In this document: positions 7,414 through 14,253 of the stretch, in pieces
How positions within the stretch are numbered: the first letter of the stretch is position 1
Layout of the letters: the number at the start of each line of letters is the position of its first letter
Virus record (IMG/VR): IMGVR_UViG_3300022847_000018
Coordinates: 1 to 31,851 of that record
Strand: one strand, 5' to 3'
Origin: a virus
Length of the DNA: 31,851 nt
Position numbers and translations under genes: made by a program
Notes under the pieces: generated by a model
The model's database searches: none
Told to the model about the DNA's origin: nothing
What the model saw: only the letters and a program-made list of their open reading frames with translations

Positions 7414-7574
7414 CACCTGGGGAGTATGTTCGATTTTTAAGAAAGGAAAAAGGGCTTACTCAGGCTCAATTAGAAGAAAAGGCGGGTTTAACTCCCAAAA
7501 TTGTGAGTAAATGGGAGACAAACAGACACAGAGTAAGCCATGAATTTAGGGGTGTTTTTGAGACATATTCATAG
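7374..7574 (+). pseudogene. Xre/CI-like HTH frame lacking a start
   Basis: An open plus-strand frame encodes a textbook Cro/CI-type HTH: GEYVRFLRKEKGLTQAQLEE, then KAGLTPKIVSKWE, ending FETYS and TAG at 7572-7574. No ATG, GTG or TTG precedes the domain in frame. The in-frame upstream ATG at 7338 is followed by TAA at 7362 and another TAA at 7371. The C-terminus is also short for a repressor. It is the only convincing plus-strand coding signal in the window and lies opposite the leftward early promoter, as a lysogeny repressor would. Best reading: a decayed repressor or cro-like gene; a non-canonical start cannot be excluded. Confidence 0.5.
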
Positions 7575-7584
7575 TAGAAATATA

Positions 7585-7646
7585 CGAAGATTTTCACTCT
7601 TTCCGACTCTCTCAAATACCCAACCCATTGTGAAAATTAACCTTCG
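7585..7646 (+). other. long inverted repeat after the HTH frame
   Basis: ATTTTCAC (7590-7597) and GTGAAAAT (7630-7637) form a perfect 8-bp inverted repeat. They are flanked by CGAAG (7585-7589) and CTTCG (7642-7646), which can extend the stem across a 4-base bulge. The plus strand continues TTTTCTTT. It may be a weak terminator for the HTH transcript. The rest of 7575-7824 holds only one doubtful small ORF. Confidence 0.3.
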
Positions 7647-7672
7647 TTTTCTTTGAGCTAAAATCCAGTGGA

Positions 7673-7774
7673 TTACCGAGAACGGTGTCCGGAAAATGCA
7701 GCAGCTGCTGTGGAGTCATTCATAGAAGCAAAGCCTACACCGGCATTAGCCGTCTGCAGAAACTTATCACTCAT
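7673..7774 (-). CDS. possible 33-aa ORF after the holin gene
   Basis: Starts MSDKFLQTANAG and ends FSGHRSR with TAA at 7673-7675. The frame is open for about 20 codons further upstream (IDIDNEIGQIKDRQNQ), with coding-like composition but no start codon, so it may be the end of a decayed gene. There is no Shine-Dalgarno and no known family. It could also be chance. Confidence 0.25.
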   Translation of the reverse strand: MSDKFLQTANAGVGFASMNDSTAAAAFSGHRSR

Positions 7775-7824
7775 TTGATTTTGCCGGTCTTTAATTTGAC
7801 CAATTTCATTATCGATGTCTATTC

Positions 7825-8226
7825 TTAACCATTAGAATATTCTTTATACATTTTGACTGACTTCTCTATACTCCGCCCACCAAAATAAAATGAATATACG
7901 GTTAAAAGTAGGTTCTGATAAACAGGTACATAGGCTTCATTGACGATAAACCCCCAAGCGTTCCCGTCCGCAAAGGATATAATCACAAATATCGTTGACA
8001 GAAAAGCGAGAGCAATAGGGCGTATATTCTTACTTAGCCAAGAATCCGACTGCATGTCCAATTCATGCCGTTTGGTAATTTGCTCTTCAAAAAATTCAGC
8101 TGTGTCAATTATAGCTAATTGATAAGCGCTTTCAATTTCTTTTTTCTTATCCCGATCGACTACAGCCTTTTCAAGAACGTTTGAAAGGGGTGCTATTAAT
8201 CGTTTTAATATCGCTCCAATTCCCAT
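7825..8226 (-). CDS. GTA-type 3-TM holin-like protein
   Basis: 133-aa protein. An amphipathic/charged N-terminal half (residues 1-65) precedes SDSWLSKNIRPIALAF, a first transmembrane helix (about 70-86), a second hydrophobic segment (about 99-116) and the signature YFGGRSIEKSVK (114-125). The W-x-x-x-x-RP plus GGRSIEK pattern is that of the GTA_holin_3TM family. Expected role: forming inner-membrane holes at the end of infection. GAGG lies a few bases before the ATG. It is the last clear gene of the rightmost (late) transcription unit, as expected for lysis genes. Confidence 0.8.
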   Translation of the reverse strand: MGIGAILKRLIAPLSNVLEKAVVDRDKKKEIESAYQLAIIDTAEFFEEQITKRHELDMQSDSWLSKNIRPIALAFLSTIFVIISFADGNAWGFIVNEAYVPVYQNLLLTVYSFYFGGRSIEKSVKMYKEYSNG

Positions 8227-8385
8227 AATTACCTCAACATATTCTGTTAATATTAATAGTAAAGCAGATATTTCAACCCACCAGACTGCATTCGTTTTAC
8301 TCAGGTTTTTTTCTTGTAGTATGATGATTATTATACATGAAAACAGAAACAGTGCAAATGGTATCCATATTATACACTTCCAAAT
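8227..8385 (-). other. hydrophobic frame fused in phase to holin
   Basis: The frame is open for 53 codons directly upstream of the holin ATG and in the same phase, with no stop between. It would encode IWKCIIWIPFALFLF, a hydrophobic run of about 20 residues, a polar loop, and a second hydrophobic helix (EISALLLILTEY). It has no ATG, GTG or TTG. Its IWK-x-I opening resembles the small membrane protein at 9941-10042. It is either a decayed small membrane gene or an N-terminal extension started at a rare codon. The rest of 8386-8509 shows no gene I can support. Confidence 0.3.
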
Positions 8386-8509
8386 TTAAAGTCTTTAGAA
8401 ATGAAATTTAAAACTTAAAAATTATGAATATCTGGAATGACATTACACTACCGAGTATAGCCATTGGCCGATATGAAAAACTGGAACATATTTTGATTTC
8501 CGTATATAA

Positions 8510-9679
8510 TCATACGCTAAGGCCTAAATAAAAATTCGGAGCGGTTTTCTTACTGCTAAAGTCAAGAGAATTACCCAAGTCCTCTTCTGGAAAATGGAGA
8601 TCCCATTCATAGTGTATCACAGGGTGGCCGTCAATGACAAGGTTAGCTTGCTTCGCCGCCTGATTCCATTTTTCCATCTGATTCCATTCCTCGTAAAAAT
8701 CGGAAGCTGTGAGAGTAGCGATAGTCCAGCCACTCATCTCAATAATATCCCCAGGTGTTTCTCCACCTTTCGGGTGACGGGGTTGACAGGCAATAGCTGT
8801 TAATTTCTTCAAGTCATATAGTTTCATAGCTACGTGAATCGGGCTTTTGTAAACCATACCACCGTCCACAAGTAGCTCATTTTCTTTTTCAACAGGATCA
8901 AATACAACAGGAATAGCGGTTGAGCCTATGATATAATCAAGATCACTTTCAGTAACCACTTGTCCTTTGGCTATTTTGTGCTGACGGTATAGCGTAGGTT
9001 GATCGGGACGTTGCACAATTACATAGCTACACCAGTAATCAACATTCACTTTTTTACCTACAACATGCTTCCTGAGAAGTTTCCTAAAAGGATCGTTACT
9101 CCACTTCGCTAATTTTGGTTTTGCTATACCAAGTTTATAAAAACCAAGATTAAGAAGTAGTGAGATGTTCCGGCGCTTTCTGTAAGCCTGTGAAGGACTC
9201 ATATTCGTCCAAATTCCTTCTAAAAGATGCACCTGACCAGTGGCTGCCATGATACCGTTTGCCGATCCAATAGAATTGCAAAATATAGCGCCTATGTCAT
9301 CCTCAATACCTGGCCATAAGGCTGTCAGCTTTCCAGCTTGCCATGCGCCGTTAGAACCGCCCCCCGGTAAGATTAAGGCGTGGGTTTTCATAATTTTTTC
9401 GGCTACACTTTCATAAGTCTGATCAAAAATAGAAGGTTTACAAGGATATATTTTTCTCCAATCAGTAGGAAACGGCTCCACTATTAAGTAATCACCTAAA
9501 GAGCATTTCATCTCGCCTTCTAATGTAGGTATAATCAAAATCGGTTTTCTTTCTATGTCCCAATTATGAGATATATTCCCTTGTATACTTTTGGCCCAAG
9601 TGTAAACACTATCTTTTGTCTCATTGGTAAACCTTACAGCTTCAATTTCAATCGGTTTTTTTCTATATTTTCCCATCAT
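8510..9679 (-). CDS. patatin-like phospholipase with N-terminal phage domain
   Basis: 389-aa fusion. Residues 1-92 are a small domain common as a free-standing phage protein (KYRKKPIEIEAVRF, then GDYLIVEP, then YPCKPSIFDQTYE). From M97 on it is a patatin-like acyl hydrolase: oxyanion loop GGGSNGAWQAG (106-116), nucleophile S136 in CNSIGSANG (the first Gly of GxSxG is Cys), and the DGG catalytic Asp at 272. Expected activity is cleavage of acyl chains from membrane lipids. The join sits exactly at a 29-bp repeat that duplicates the patatin start. An internal start at 9389-9391 would give a normal-sized 293-aa patatin. The location beside holin-like genes suggests a membrane or lysis role. Confidence 0.85.
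   Translation of the reverse strand: MMGKYRKKPIEIEAVRFTNETKDSVYTWAKSIQGNISHNWDIERKPILIIPTLEGEMKCSLGDYLIVEPFPTDWRKIYPCKPSIFDQTYESVAEKIMKTHALILPGGGSNGAWQAGKLTALWPGIEDDIGAIFCNSIGSANGIMAATGQVHLLEGIWTNMSPSQAYRKRRNISLLLNLGFYKLGIAKPKLAKWSNDPFRKLLRKHVVGKKVNVDYWCSYVIVQRPDQPTLYRQHKIAKGQVVTESDLDYIIGSTAIPVVFDPVEKENELLVDGGMVYKSPIHVAMKLYDLKKLTAIACQPRHPKGGETPGDIIEMSGWTIATLTASDFYEEWNQMEKWNQAAKQANLVIDGHPVIHYEWDLHFPEEDLGNSLDFSSKKTAPNFYLGLSV
9368..9396. repeat. 29-bp direct repeat, copy A (inside patatin)
   Basis: Perfect copy of the 29 bases at 9694-9722. On the minus strand it reads AAATT, then the ATG at 9389-9391, then codons for KTHALIL. It marks the start of the patatin domain inside the fused gene. Confidence 0.95.
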
Positions 9680-9717
9680 TTTACTCCACTATTTAAGATT
9701 AAGGCGTGGGTTTTCAT
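9676..9717 (-). other. 13-codon remnant of original patatin start
   Basis: ATG at 9715-9717 overlaps the stop of the upstream coiled-coil gene (ATGA). The peptide begins MKTHALIL exactly like the patatin domain, then diverges to NSGVK and stops at TGA 9676-9678, which overlaps the ATGATG start of the fusion gene. It appears to be the old 5' end of the patatin gene left behind by the insertion, and may now act as a translational relay. Confidence 0.6.
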
Positions 9718-9722
9718 AATTT
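9694..9722. repeat. 29-bp direct repeat, copy B (original locus)
   Basis: Identical to 9368-9396, offset by 326 bases. This copy overlaps the end of the upstream gene, so it occupies the ancestral start position of the patatin gene. The sequence between the copies encodes the N-terminal phage domain. Confidence 0.95.
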
Positions 9723-9944
9723 GTTAGATACGGTTTTAATGAATAGCTGAATTACCTCACGAAGTTCTTTATTAGTTTGAATCTGATCTTTAGATACCTC
9801 GAGTTGCTGTACTACAAGATGATGTATTGTTCCTATGTTAAGATCCTTTTCCTCAACAAGTTTTTTGATACTTTCCTTTTTGTCATCCATTTGACCTTCA
9901 TGGCTTTGAATAAGACGTTCAGACTCTTTATCATGGCGCTTCAT
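9714..9944 (-). CDS. 76-aa coiled-coil protein
   Basis: Highly charged, helical protein (KKESIKKLVEEKDLN, later DQIQTNKELREVIQLF) with no membrane segment. Its ATG (9942-9944) overlaps the stop of the 33-aa membrane protein upstream (ATGA), and its stop overlaps the remnant patatin start. The tight coupling of a tiny membrane protein to a coiled-coil protein within a lysis region invites comparison with spanins or holin regulators, but no lipobox or recognised family is present. Function unknown. Confidence 0.55.
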   Translation of the reverse strand: MKRHDKESERLIQSHEGQMDDKKESIKKLVEEKDLNIGTIHHLVVQQLEVSKDQIQTNKELREVIQLFIKTVSNKL

Positions 9945-10042
9945 GCTTTTCCAATGATACCCTCGTATACCTCAGTAGCTTGCATCCAAACCCATGAGAG
10001 TACAATTAGCGAATAAGAAAGAATTGGTTTCCAGATTTCCAT
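9941..10042 (-). CDS. 33-aa membrane protein
   Basis: ATG at 10040-10042 lies two bases below the stop of the 97-aa gene, and TGA overlaps the ATG of the next gene (ATGA). The peptide starts MEIWKPILSYSLIVLSWVW, a single hydrophobic helix with an aromatic end. Coupled overlaps on both sides support real translation despite the short length. Possible roles: holin accessory or membrane anchor; unproven. Confidence 0.5.
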   Translation of the reverse strand: MEIWKPILSYSLIVLSWVWMQATEVYEGIIGKA

Positions 10043-10044
10043 AT

Positions 10045-10338
10045 CTATTTTGTTTTTTCGTTAATTATCTTTTCAATTTCACTAATGGCAATCTGAATTA
10101 GAAGTTCTACTCCCTGCTGCAGAAGTTCACCAGTAGCACCCTTGAGCCAGTCGTATATTCTGTAACTATGACTCCTTATTTTCAGGCGAATCTCTGATCG
10201 GTCTTCTAAAGAAAAGCCTTGCAGATCGTAACTTTTTTCAAGTAGTGCCTCTACAATCGCTTCCTCTAATTCAGCCTGTATAAAGTCCTTATCGTATTTA
10301 TTGAAATGTTCGAGTGGTATTTTTTTACGCTTTATCAT
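10045..10338 (-). CDS. 97-aa hypothetical protein
   Basis: The start is placed at ATG 10336-10338 because it overlaps the upstream stop by ATGA, the pattern used throughout; a longer frame would run into the upstream gene. The protein (MIKRKKIPLEHFNKYDKDF, then mixed helices) ends with an amphipathic segment GVELLIQIAISEIEKI (about 78-93) that may contact membrane or a partner. No known family. It lies between the fibre-like gene and the small membrane protein, at the border of tail and lysis regions. Confidence 0.5.
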   Translation of the reverse strand: MIKRKKIPLEHFNKYDKDFIQAELEEAIVEALLEKSYDLQGFSLEDRSEIRLKIRSHSYRIYDWLKGATGELLQQGVELLIQIAISEIEKIINEKTK

Positions 10339-11306
10339 GATAAAAATGAAATTACGATTTTTCCTGTATCCGACCACTGCGAATGGAAATCTCTATCATT
10401 GGGTCTGTTTATTGGATCTTCTCTCCACCCCCTCCAAAATAATGGGTCAGGTACTTTTTCACCCTCTGGCTGAGTGGTGTCTCCCAAGGGGCCATAAATG
10501 ACACCAAGAGGGAAACTACTTTTAGCAGGTTGACCCCAAAAATTCGGGTCGCCTTCATTGGTGTGATTTGCATTGATTCTTGTCAGGTCATTATCAGGGT
10601 CTCTATTGACAACTTTAATCCCCTTATGCCCTTTGGTTTTATCAATAACAAGAGTTTTGAATTTCTCTGATAGCTTGACAATTTTCACCCCTGCTGAAAC
10701 TCCATCAGGTTTTGGAAACGTATAGTCAAATTCATCTTTGACTTTTTCATCATTTACCCACGCATCAAAACTATCACCACCTAAAAAGACCAATGCCATT
10801 TCCACAGCAAATGAATCCTCAGGCTCTGGAGTTGGTTCAGGGTTTGGCTCTTCAATCGGCTGATCTATCACAGGTTCTTCGGGTTCAGGTACAGGAGTTG
10901 GTTCTACCGGTGCCTTGTACCGCTCTGTAATTTCCTTCTCCCATTCTCCAACAACTGCCTTGAAATAGACTTTCTTATCAAGAGTCTTATTGAATCCAAT
11001 GACAACCGATTGATCGGTAATAGGAATAGATTTACCTGTATATTTTTTTACGGAATGCTTCCACTCTTTCTCTCCTTCTAAGTGATATACAATATCCATA
11101 CCTCTCTCTGTATGTGCCTTCCATCGGACACGCACCATGTTTGGAGCAATTACTTCTGTGGTGATGTTAGTAATTGGCGCATTATCCTCTATCGGTTCGG
11201 GTACTTCAGGTATAGGATCAGGAAGTGGATCAGGCTTTGCAGCATCAAACTCCTTTGCTAATTGGAGATGAAGGTCTGCTATACGTTTTGTGTCAAGATT
11301 TTTCAT
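10335..11306 (-). CDS. fibre-like protein with Fn3-type domain and Pro linkers
   Basis: 323-aa protein with ATG at 11304-11306, ten bases after the upstream stop. Layout: short helix (1-22), Pro/Glu linker (25-42), a beta domain resembling fibronectin type III/Ig (about 43-130, with VRVRWKAHTERGMDIVYHLE and VYFKAVVGEWEKEI), a second Pro/Glu linker of PEP repeats (132-163), and a C-terminal beta-rich domain containing PNFWGQPAKSSFPLGVIYG. This multi-domain, linker-rich design is typical of tail or head fibres that contact the cell surface. The position after other fibre genes agrees. Receptor binding is inferred. Confidence 0.6.
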   Translation of the reverse strand: MKNLDTKRIADLHLQLAKEFDAAKPDPLPDPIPEVPEPIEDNAPITNITTEVIAPNMVRVRWKAHTERGMDIVYHLEGEKEWKHSVKKYTGKSIPITDQSVVIGFNKTLDKKVYFKAVVGEWEKEITERYKAPVEPTPVPEPEEPVIDQPIEEPNPEPTPEPEDSFAVEMALVFLGGDSFDAWVNDEKVKDEFDYTFPKPDGVSAGVKIVKLSEKFKTLVIDKTKGHKGIKVVNRDPDNDLTRINANHTNEGDPNFWGQPAKSSFPLGVIYGPLGDTTQPEGEKVPDPLFWRGWREDPINRPNDRDFHSQWSDTGKIVISFLS

Positions 11307-11316
11307 AATGTTTGTT

Positions 11317-11763
11317 TTAAGGTTGATTTTCCCATTCTTCATTTTCAGCCCACGTAAAGAAATCATCGACATCTGTATCGGTCATCCCTATGGCAGTAGC
11401 CATCATTTTAATAGCCTTGTCATTGCGTTGAAACGAGTTCGATTGATCCATTTCAATTTGAATCTTCCTTTTCTGCTTGCCCGTCAGACTAAAAATCACT
11501 GACAATATCGCTTCTCTCAGTGTCCCTGTACCCCAAGGATAAAACTCAATCCCCAGCATAAACTTCCTTCTTGTTAAAGAAGTGGTATTTCTTTCTTTTT
11601 CCTTCGCATATTCTGGACTTTGTAATTCCGCCCACGCATTTTCCAATTTCTTCTTTGTGGGTTTCGGTCTGTCGTCATGCCATTCAATTCCTTCATACGT
11701 ATTTCCTGTAACACTCAATTGAGCGTCAGGTATTAAGTGCTGTATGGATTCAAATATGTTCAT
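11317..11763 (-). CDS. tail fibre assembly-like / XkdW-like protein
   Basis: 148-aa protein. The N-terminal part IEWHDDRPKPTKKKLENAWAELQ (split at about 26-48) resembles the XkdW and tail-fibre assembly proteins that carry an 'IEW...RPxPT' motif. The C-terminal part (TSLTRRKFMLGI, then MATAIGMTDTDVDDFFTWA) matches a second pattern seen in phage proteins next to fibres. The start overlaps the upstream stop (TAATG). It is probably a chaperone or structural adaptor for the fibres flanking it. Confidence 0.6.
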   Translation of the reverse strand: MNIFESIQHLIPDAQLSVTGNTYEGIEWHDDRPKPTKKKLENAWAELQSPEYAKEKERNTTSLTRRKFMLGIEFYPWGTGTLREAILSVIFSLTGKQKRKIQIEMDQSNSFQRNDKAIKMMATAIGMTDTDVDDFFTWAENEEWENQP

Positions 11764-12641
11764 TATGCTATTTCCTCTAATATGATTGATGCGGTTGCTC
11801 CATATTCCTGTGCTAACATGGTATGTCCTGTATTATAGGGTCTGATTTGTGTTTTATACGTAACAGCGCCCGTAGTTGCAGGAGAGTCAATATAAGAATA
11901 TGACATTACTATTCTTAAAACCAGTGATGTAGTTCCTGAGTCTGTTACTGAAACGCCTAATGTAAAATCCCCGATTTCATCCGTTAATCCTGGCTGATAG
12001 ATCTCTGTAGTTCCCCTTAATAATCGAGTACCCCCCGCAGCAAAATCCCCAGACGCGTTCACCCTTATAAACTGACTAACGGTCACTTTTACCCTGCTAC
12101 TTGTGGTGGCAAGGGAAGGTAGGGTGGCTTCTAAAGTAGTGTCTGTATAAGTGGTAGTCGTGACAGTAACCGATGTTGATGTTGTCCCCTGCACCACTTG
12201 GAGGATTTTAAACTTCTCATTCAACACCTTCGCTAAGTTTGCACTTGCGGGCTTTGTTGTATCTGTTGAGGTTAAGACATTGACAATGTCTGATTTTGGC
12301 ACAAGTTCATCAAACATGGCCTTTGTCGGAGCTAATACCATTTCCCATATACCGCCAGTATCAAAGGCTACTGCGGTTGTTCCTTCCTGAGCCCTTACAA
12401 CTGTTAAGTCATTTACGGCGTCTCCCGTAACCTTCACAATCTCGTACCTTCCAGCTTTGAGAGCATCAGCAGCGCTTCCATACGATCGGTCAAAGATCAC
12501 TACATGGAAGTCTACTGAGGCAGTCAGATTTTCTGTGAACTGACTGGCATCTTCAACAGATAATACAGTAGCTCCAACTGTATAGGGTAAAGATGTGAGT
12601 CGGGTGCTGCGGGCATTTAGTATAGCTTGTAATAAACTCAT
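11763..12641 (-). CDS. tail fibre / baseplate-periphery protein
   Basis: 292-aa protein rich in Thr, Ser and Val, beta-structured, without enzymatic motifs. The N-terminal third (MSLLQAILNARSTRLTSLP, later RYEIVKVTG and TVVRAQEGTTAVAF) resembles the N-terminal adaptor domain of phage fibre proteins; the rest reads as a beta-sandwich. The start overlaps the upstream gene by ATGA. A structural role in the tail tip is inferred from composition and position. Confidence 0.55.
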   Translation of the reverse strand: MSLLQAILNARSTRLTSLPYTVGATVLSVEDASQFTENLTASVDFHVVIFDRSYGSAADALKAGRYEIVKVTGDAVNDLTVVRAQEGTTAVAFDTGGIWEMVLAPTKAMFDELVPKSDIVNVLTSTDTTKPASANLAKVLNEKFKILQVVQGTTSTSVTVTTTTYTDTTLEATLPSLATTSSRVKVTVSQFIRVNASGDFAAGGTRLLRGTTEIYQPGLTDEIGDFTLGVSVTDSGTTSLVLRIVMSYSYIDSPATTGAVTYKTQIRPYNTGHTMLAQEYGATASIILEEIA

Positions 12642-13456
12642 AATGTTCTATTTTTTCCAAAAGTTATTCGGAGATTGCTTAGGTCTCCTTTGATCTTGAC
12701 CGGAATCCCGTCCTGAACCCCCTCCGTAAAGTATGTAGCAACATAACGATAATTGCCATTAATGTCTTTCCCGGTATCATCCCAGGGCAGGCCGGAAACA
12801 TCACGGGATTCGACCACGGCAAACTGTTCAAGGAACTCATCCGATCGCTGGACTTCAATTTTTGCATTGATCGGATTCCCTACATCCACTTCAATAATAT
12901 CTCCGACGGCATTCCGGGTAACAAACAGATCGGGGATATCTGGAATAGCCGGGTATACAATATTAACCCCCGCCGAAAACACATTCACCTCGGCCTTACC
13001 TGCTGCAAAATCGGCTGATCCAGTGGCTACAATCCCCGGTGGATAAGCTACAGCCTGAACCTGCGCCGTAGCGGTGTCAAAATATAGCAATATGTCAAAG
13101 CCCTGACCCTGAGAGAGAACCCGGGCTGTGGCGGTGTCGAAATATAGTTTCAGGGTAAACGGATACCCGATAACCTGAACGCCAGCCGAGGCCGTGTCAA
13201 AGAATGCTGCGCCTGATACTTCTATAGCAGCACCCTGACTGGCAGCATTTACGGTAGCAGAACCTACCCGGAAGACCGGAACAATCTGCGCCCCTTGCCC
13301 TACAGTATTCACCTGAGCAGTGGCCGGATCAAAGTACAAAAGCAGATCGTACCCCTGCCCTTGCACGTCTACCTGAGCGGTATCGGTCTCGTAGATCAAT
13401 CGGTTGTACCCCATTGACCCGTAACCGGCTCCACCGTATGTGCCTGCTCCAATCAT
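12638..13456 (-). CDS. repeat-containing tail structural protein
   Basis: 272-aa protein. A Gly-rich start (MIGAGTYGGAGYGSMGYN) is followed by about seven degenerate repeats of roughly 22 residues between positions 20 and 170 (core pattern LYFDTATAxVxxxGQG), which should stack as beta strands. The last 100 residues form a separate domain with ITFGKN near the end. Such repeats suggest an elongated fibre or shaft. It belongs to the fibre cluster downstream of the J-like gene. Confidence 0.6.
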   Translation of the reverse strand: MIGAGTYGGAGYGSMGYNRLIYETDTAQVDVQGQGYDLLLYFDPATAQVNTVGQGAQIVPVFRVGSATVNAASQGAAIEVSGAAFFDTASAGVQVIGYPFTLKLYFDTATARVLSQGQGFDILLYFDTATAQVQAVAYPPGIVATGSADFAAGKAEVNVFSAGVNIVYPAIPDIPDLFVTRNAVGDIIEVDVGNPINAKIEVQRSDEFLEQFAVVESRDVSGLPWDDTGKDINGNYRYVATYFTEGVQDGIPVKIKGDLSNLRITFGKNRTL

Positions 13457-13459
13457 TGA

Positions 13460-13909
13460 TTATACGGGTTGAACGGATTGAAATTCAACAGCTCCGGTGG
13501 CTGGAATACGGAAATCAATATCCGAACCGTTGGTTTGGGTACTTAATCCTTCCAGATATATAACCAGTTTTCGATCAGCTTCTGTAGCTCCTTTCAGGTA
13601 TATAATACCCCACAGAATATCAGTGGTGGTATCAATCGCTGTATAAGCTACGTCATCACAATCGAACCGAACTTTGTTTCCGGCCACCAATGAGATTACA
13701 GGTGTGACTATGTCCTTGCGTTCATACCCCGTGCCTATGTTATTCTCCAATTCTCCTCCAGCGATAATATCTGTAATATTATCATCCGCCGGGTCAAAGA
13801 CATAGGTACTATTCCCTAAGAGTATCCCCAAGGCATCTGTTTCTAAATTTAACGTCTGCTTTACGACTGAAAGCAGGGCGTTGTCGTACATGACTCCTAT
13901 AACTGCCAT
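13460..13909 (-). CDS. small tail structural protein
   Basis: 149-aa protein. The phrases VKQTLNLETDALGILLGNS and KVRFDCDDVAYTAIDTTTDI, then LWGIIYLKGA, fit a family of phage structural proteins whose members share 'ADDVTFTAV..D..ALVIYK'. It is beta-rich, with no enzymatic residues. It is located between the coiled-coil small genes and the repeat protein in the fibre cluster. A fibre or tail-tip component is likely; the exact function is unknown. Confidence 0.55.
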   Translation of the reverse strand: MAVIGVMYDNALLSVVKQTLNLETDALGILLGNSTYVFDPADDNITDIIAGGELENNIGTGYERKDIVTPVISLVAGNKVRFDCDDVAYTAIDTTTDILWGIIYLKGATEADRKLVIYLEGLSTQTNGSDIDFRIPATGAVEFQSVQPV

Positions 13910-13911
13910 AA

Positions 13912-14058
13912 TTAATCACCTGATTTTTTAAGGTTTTTCATCTCCTCTTTCAAGGCTCTGATTTGTGCGTTGAGAATCAGTATTTCCGCTTCATGTGAAA
14001 CGATCTGATTTTCCCATTGCGTTATTCGTGTTTGCATGACATCTTTTAGTGTTGGCAT
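13912..14058 (-). CDS. 48-aa coiled-coil protein
   Basis: Begins MPTLKDVMQTRITQWENQ and continues as a Glu/Ile/Leu heptad helix to KKSGD. The stop sits just before the next gene. It looks like a sibling of the 55-aa ORF upstream: both are short coiled coils ending in a charged tail and are only three bases apart. Perhaps it trimerises fibre parts. Function unproven. Confidence 0.5.
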   Translation of the reverse strand: MPTLKDVMQTRITQWENQIVSHEAEILILNAQIRALKEEMKNLKKSGD

Positions 14059-14061
14059 GTT

Positions 14062-14229
14062 TTATTCACCTTTGTCTTGTTTGATTTGTGATTCGAGTTC
14101 TTTGATTCTTGATTCGAGCTGTCGATTATATTGCTGAATCTCTACAACCCATTGTATCGCCTTTTTATGTTCGGCGTTTGTGGCTTGCTGATCGAGTATG
14201 AACTGTTCGAGTAAGATTAGTTGTTTCAT
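14062..14229 (-). CDS. 55-aa coiled-coil protein
   Basis: Begins MKQLILLEQFILDQQ and ends ESQIKQDKGE; the C-terminal half is a regular heptad (LESRIKELESQIK). It lies directly after the J-like gene and before the 48-aa sibling. Short coiled-coil proteins next to the tail-tip gene are common in siphophages without known function. Coding is supported by composition and tight packing. Confidence 0.5.
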   Translation of the reverse strand: MKQLILLEQFILDQQATNAEHKKAIQWVVEIQQYNRQLESRIKELESQIKQDKGE

Positions 14230-14253
14230 AATTGTAATGTACTGAATTTAAGT

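Noticed and set aside
7421-7440. ATG at 7425 after GGGGAG as start of the HTH gene
   Set aside because: It gives only four codons before TAA; reaching the HTH frame would need a -1 slip in a run of five Ts. The frame upstream of that point already matches the Xre family, so the ancestral start lay further left.
8424-8531. 35-codon plus-strand ORF starting MNIWND
   Set aside because: It has an ATG and plausible composition but no ribosome binding site, overlaps the end of the patatin gene on the other strand, and has no promoter. It remains possible but unsupported.
9368-9722. Insertion sequence or transposon
   Set aside because: The inserted segment has no transposase, no terminal inverted repeats, and encodes a normal phage domain; gene insertion by recombination fits better.
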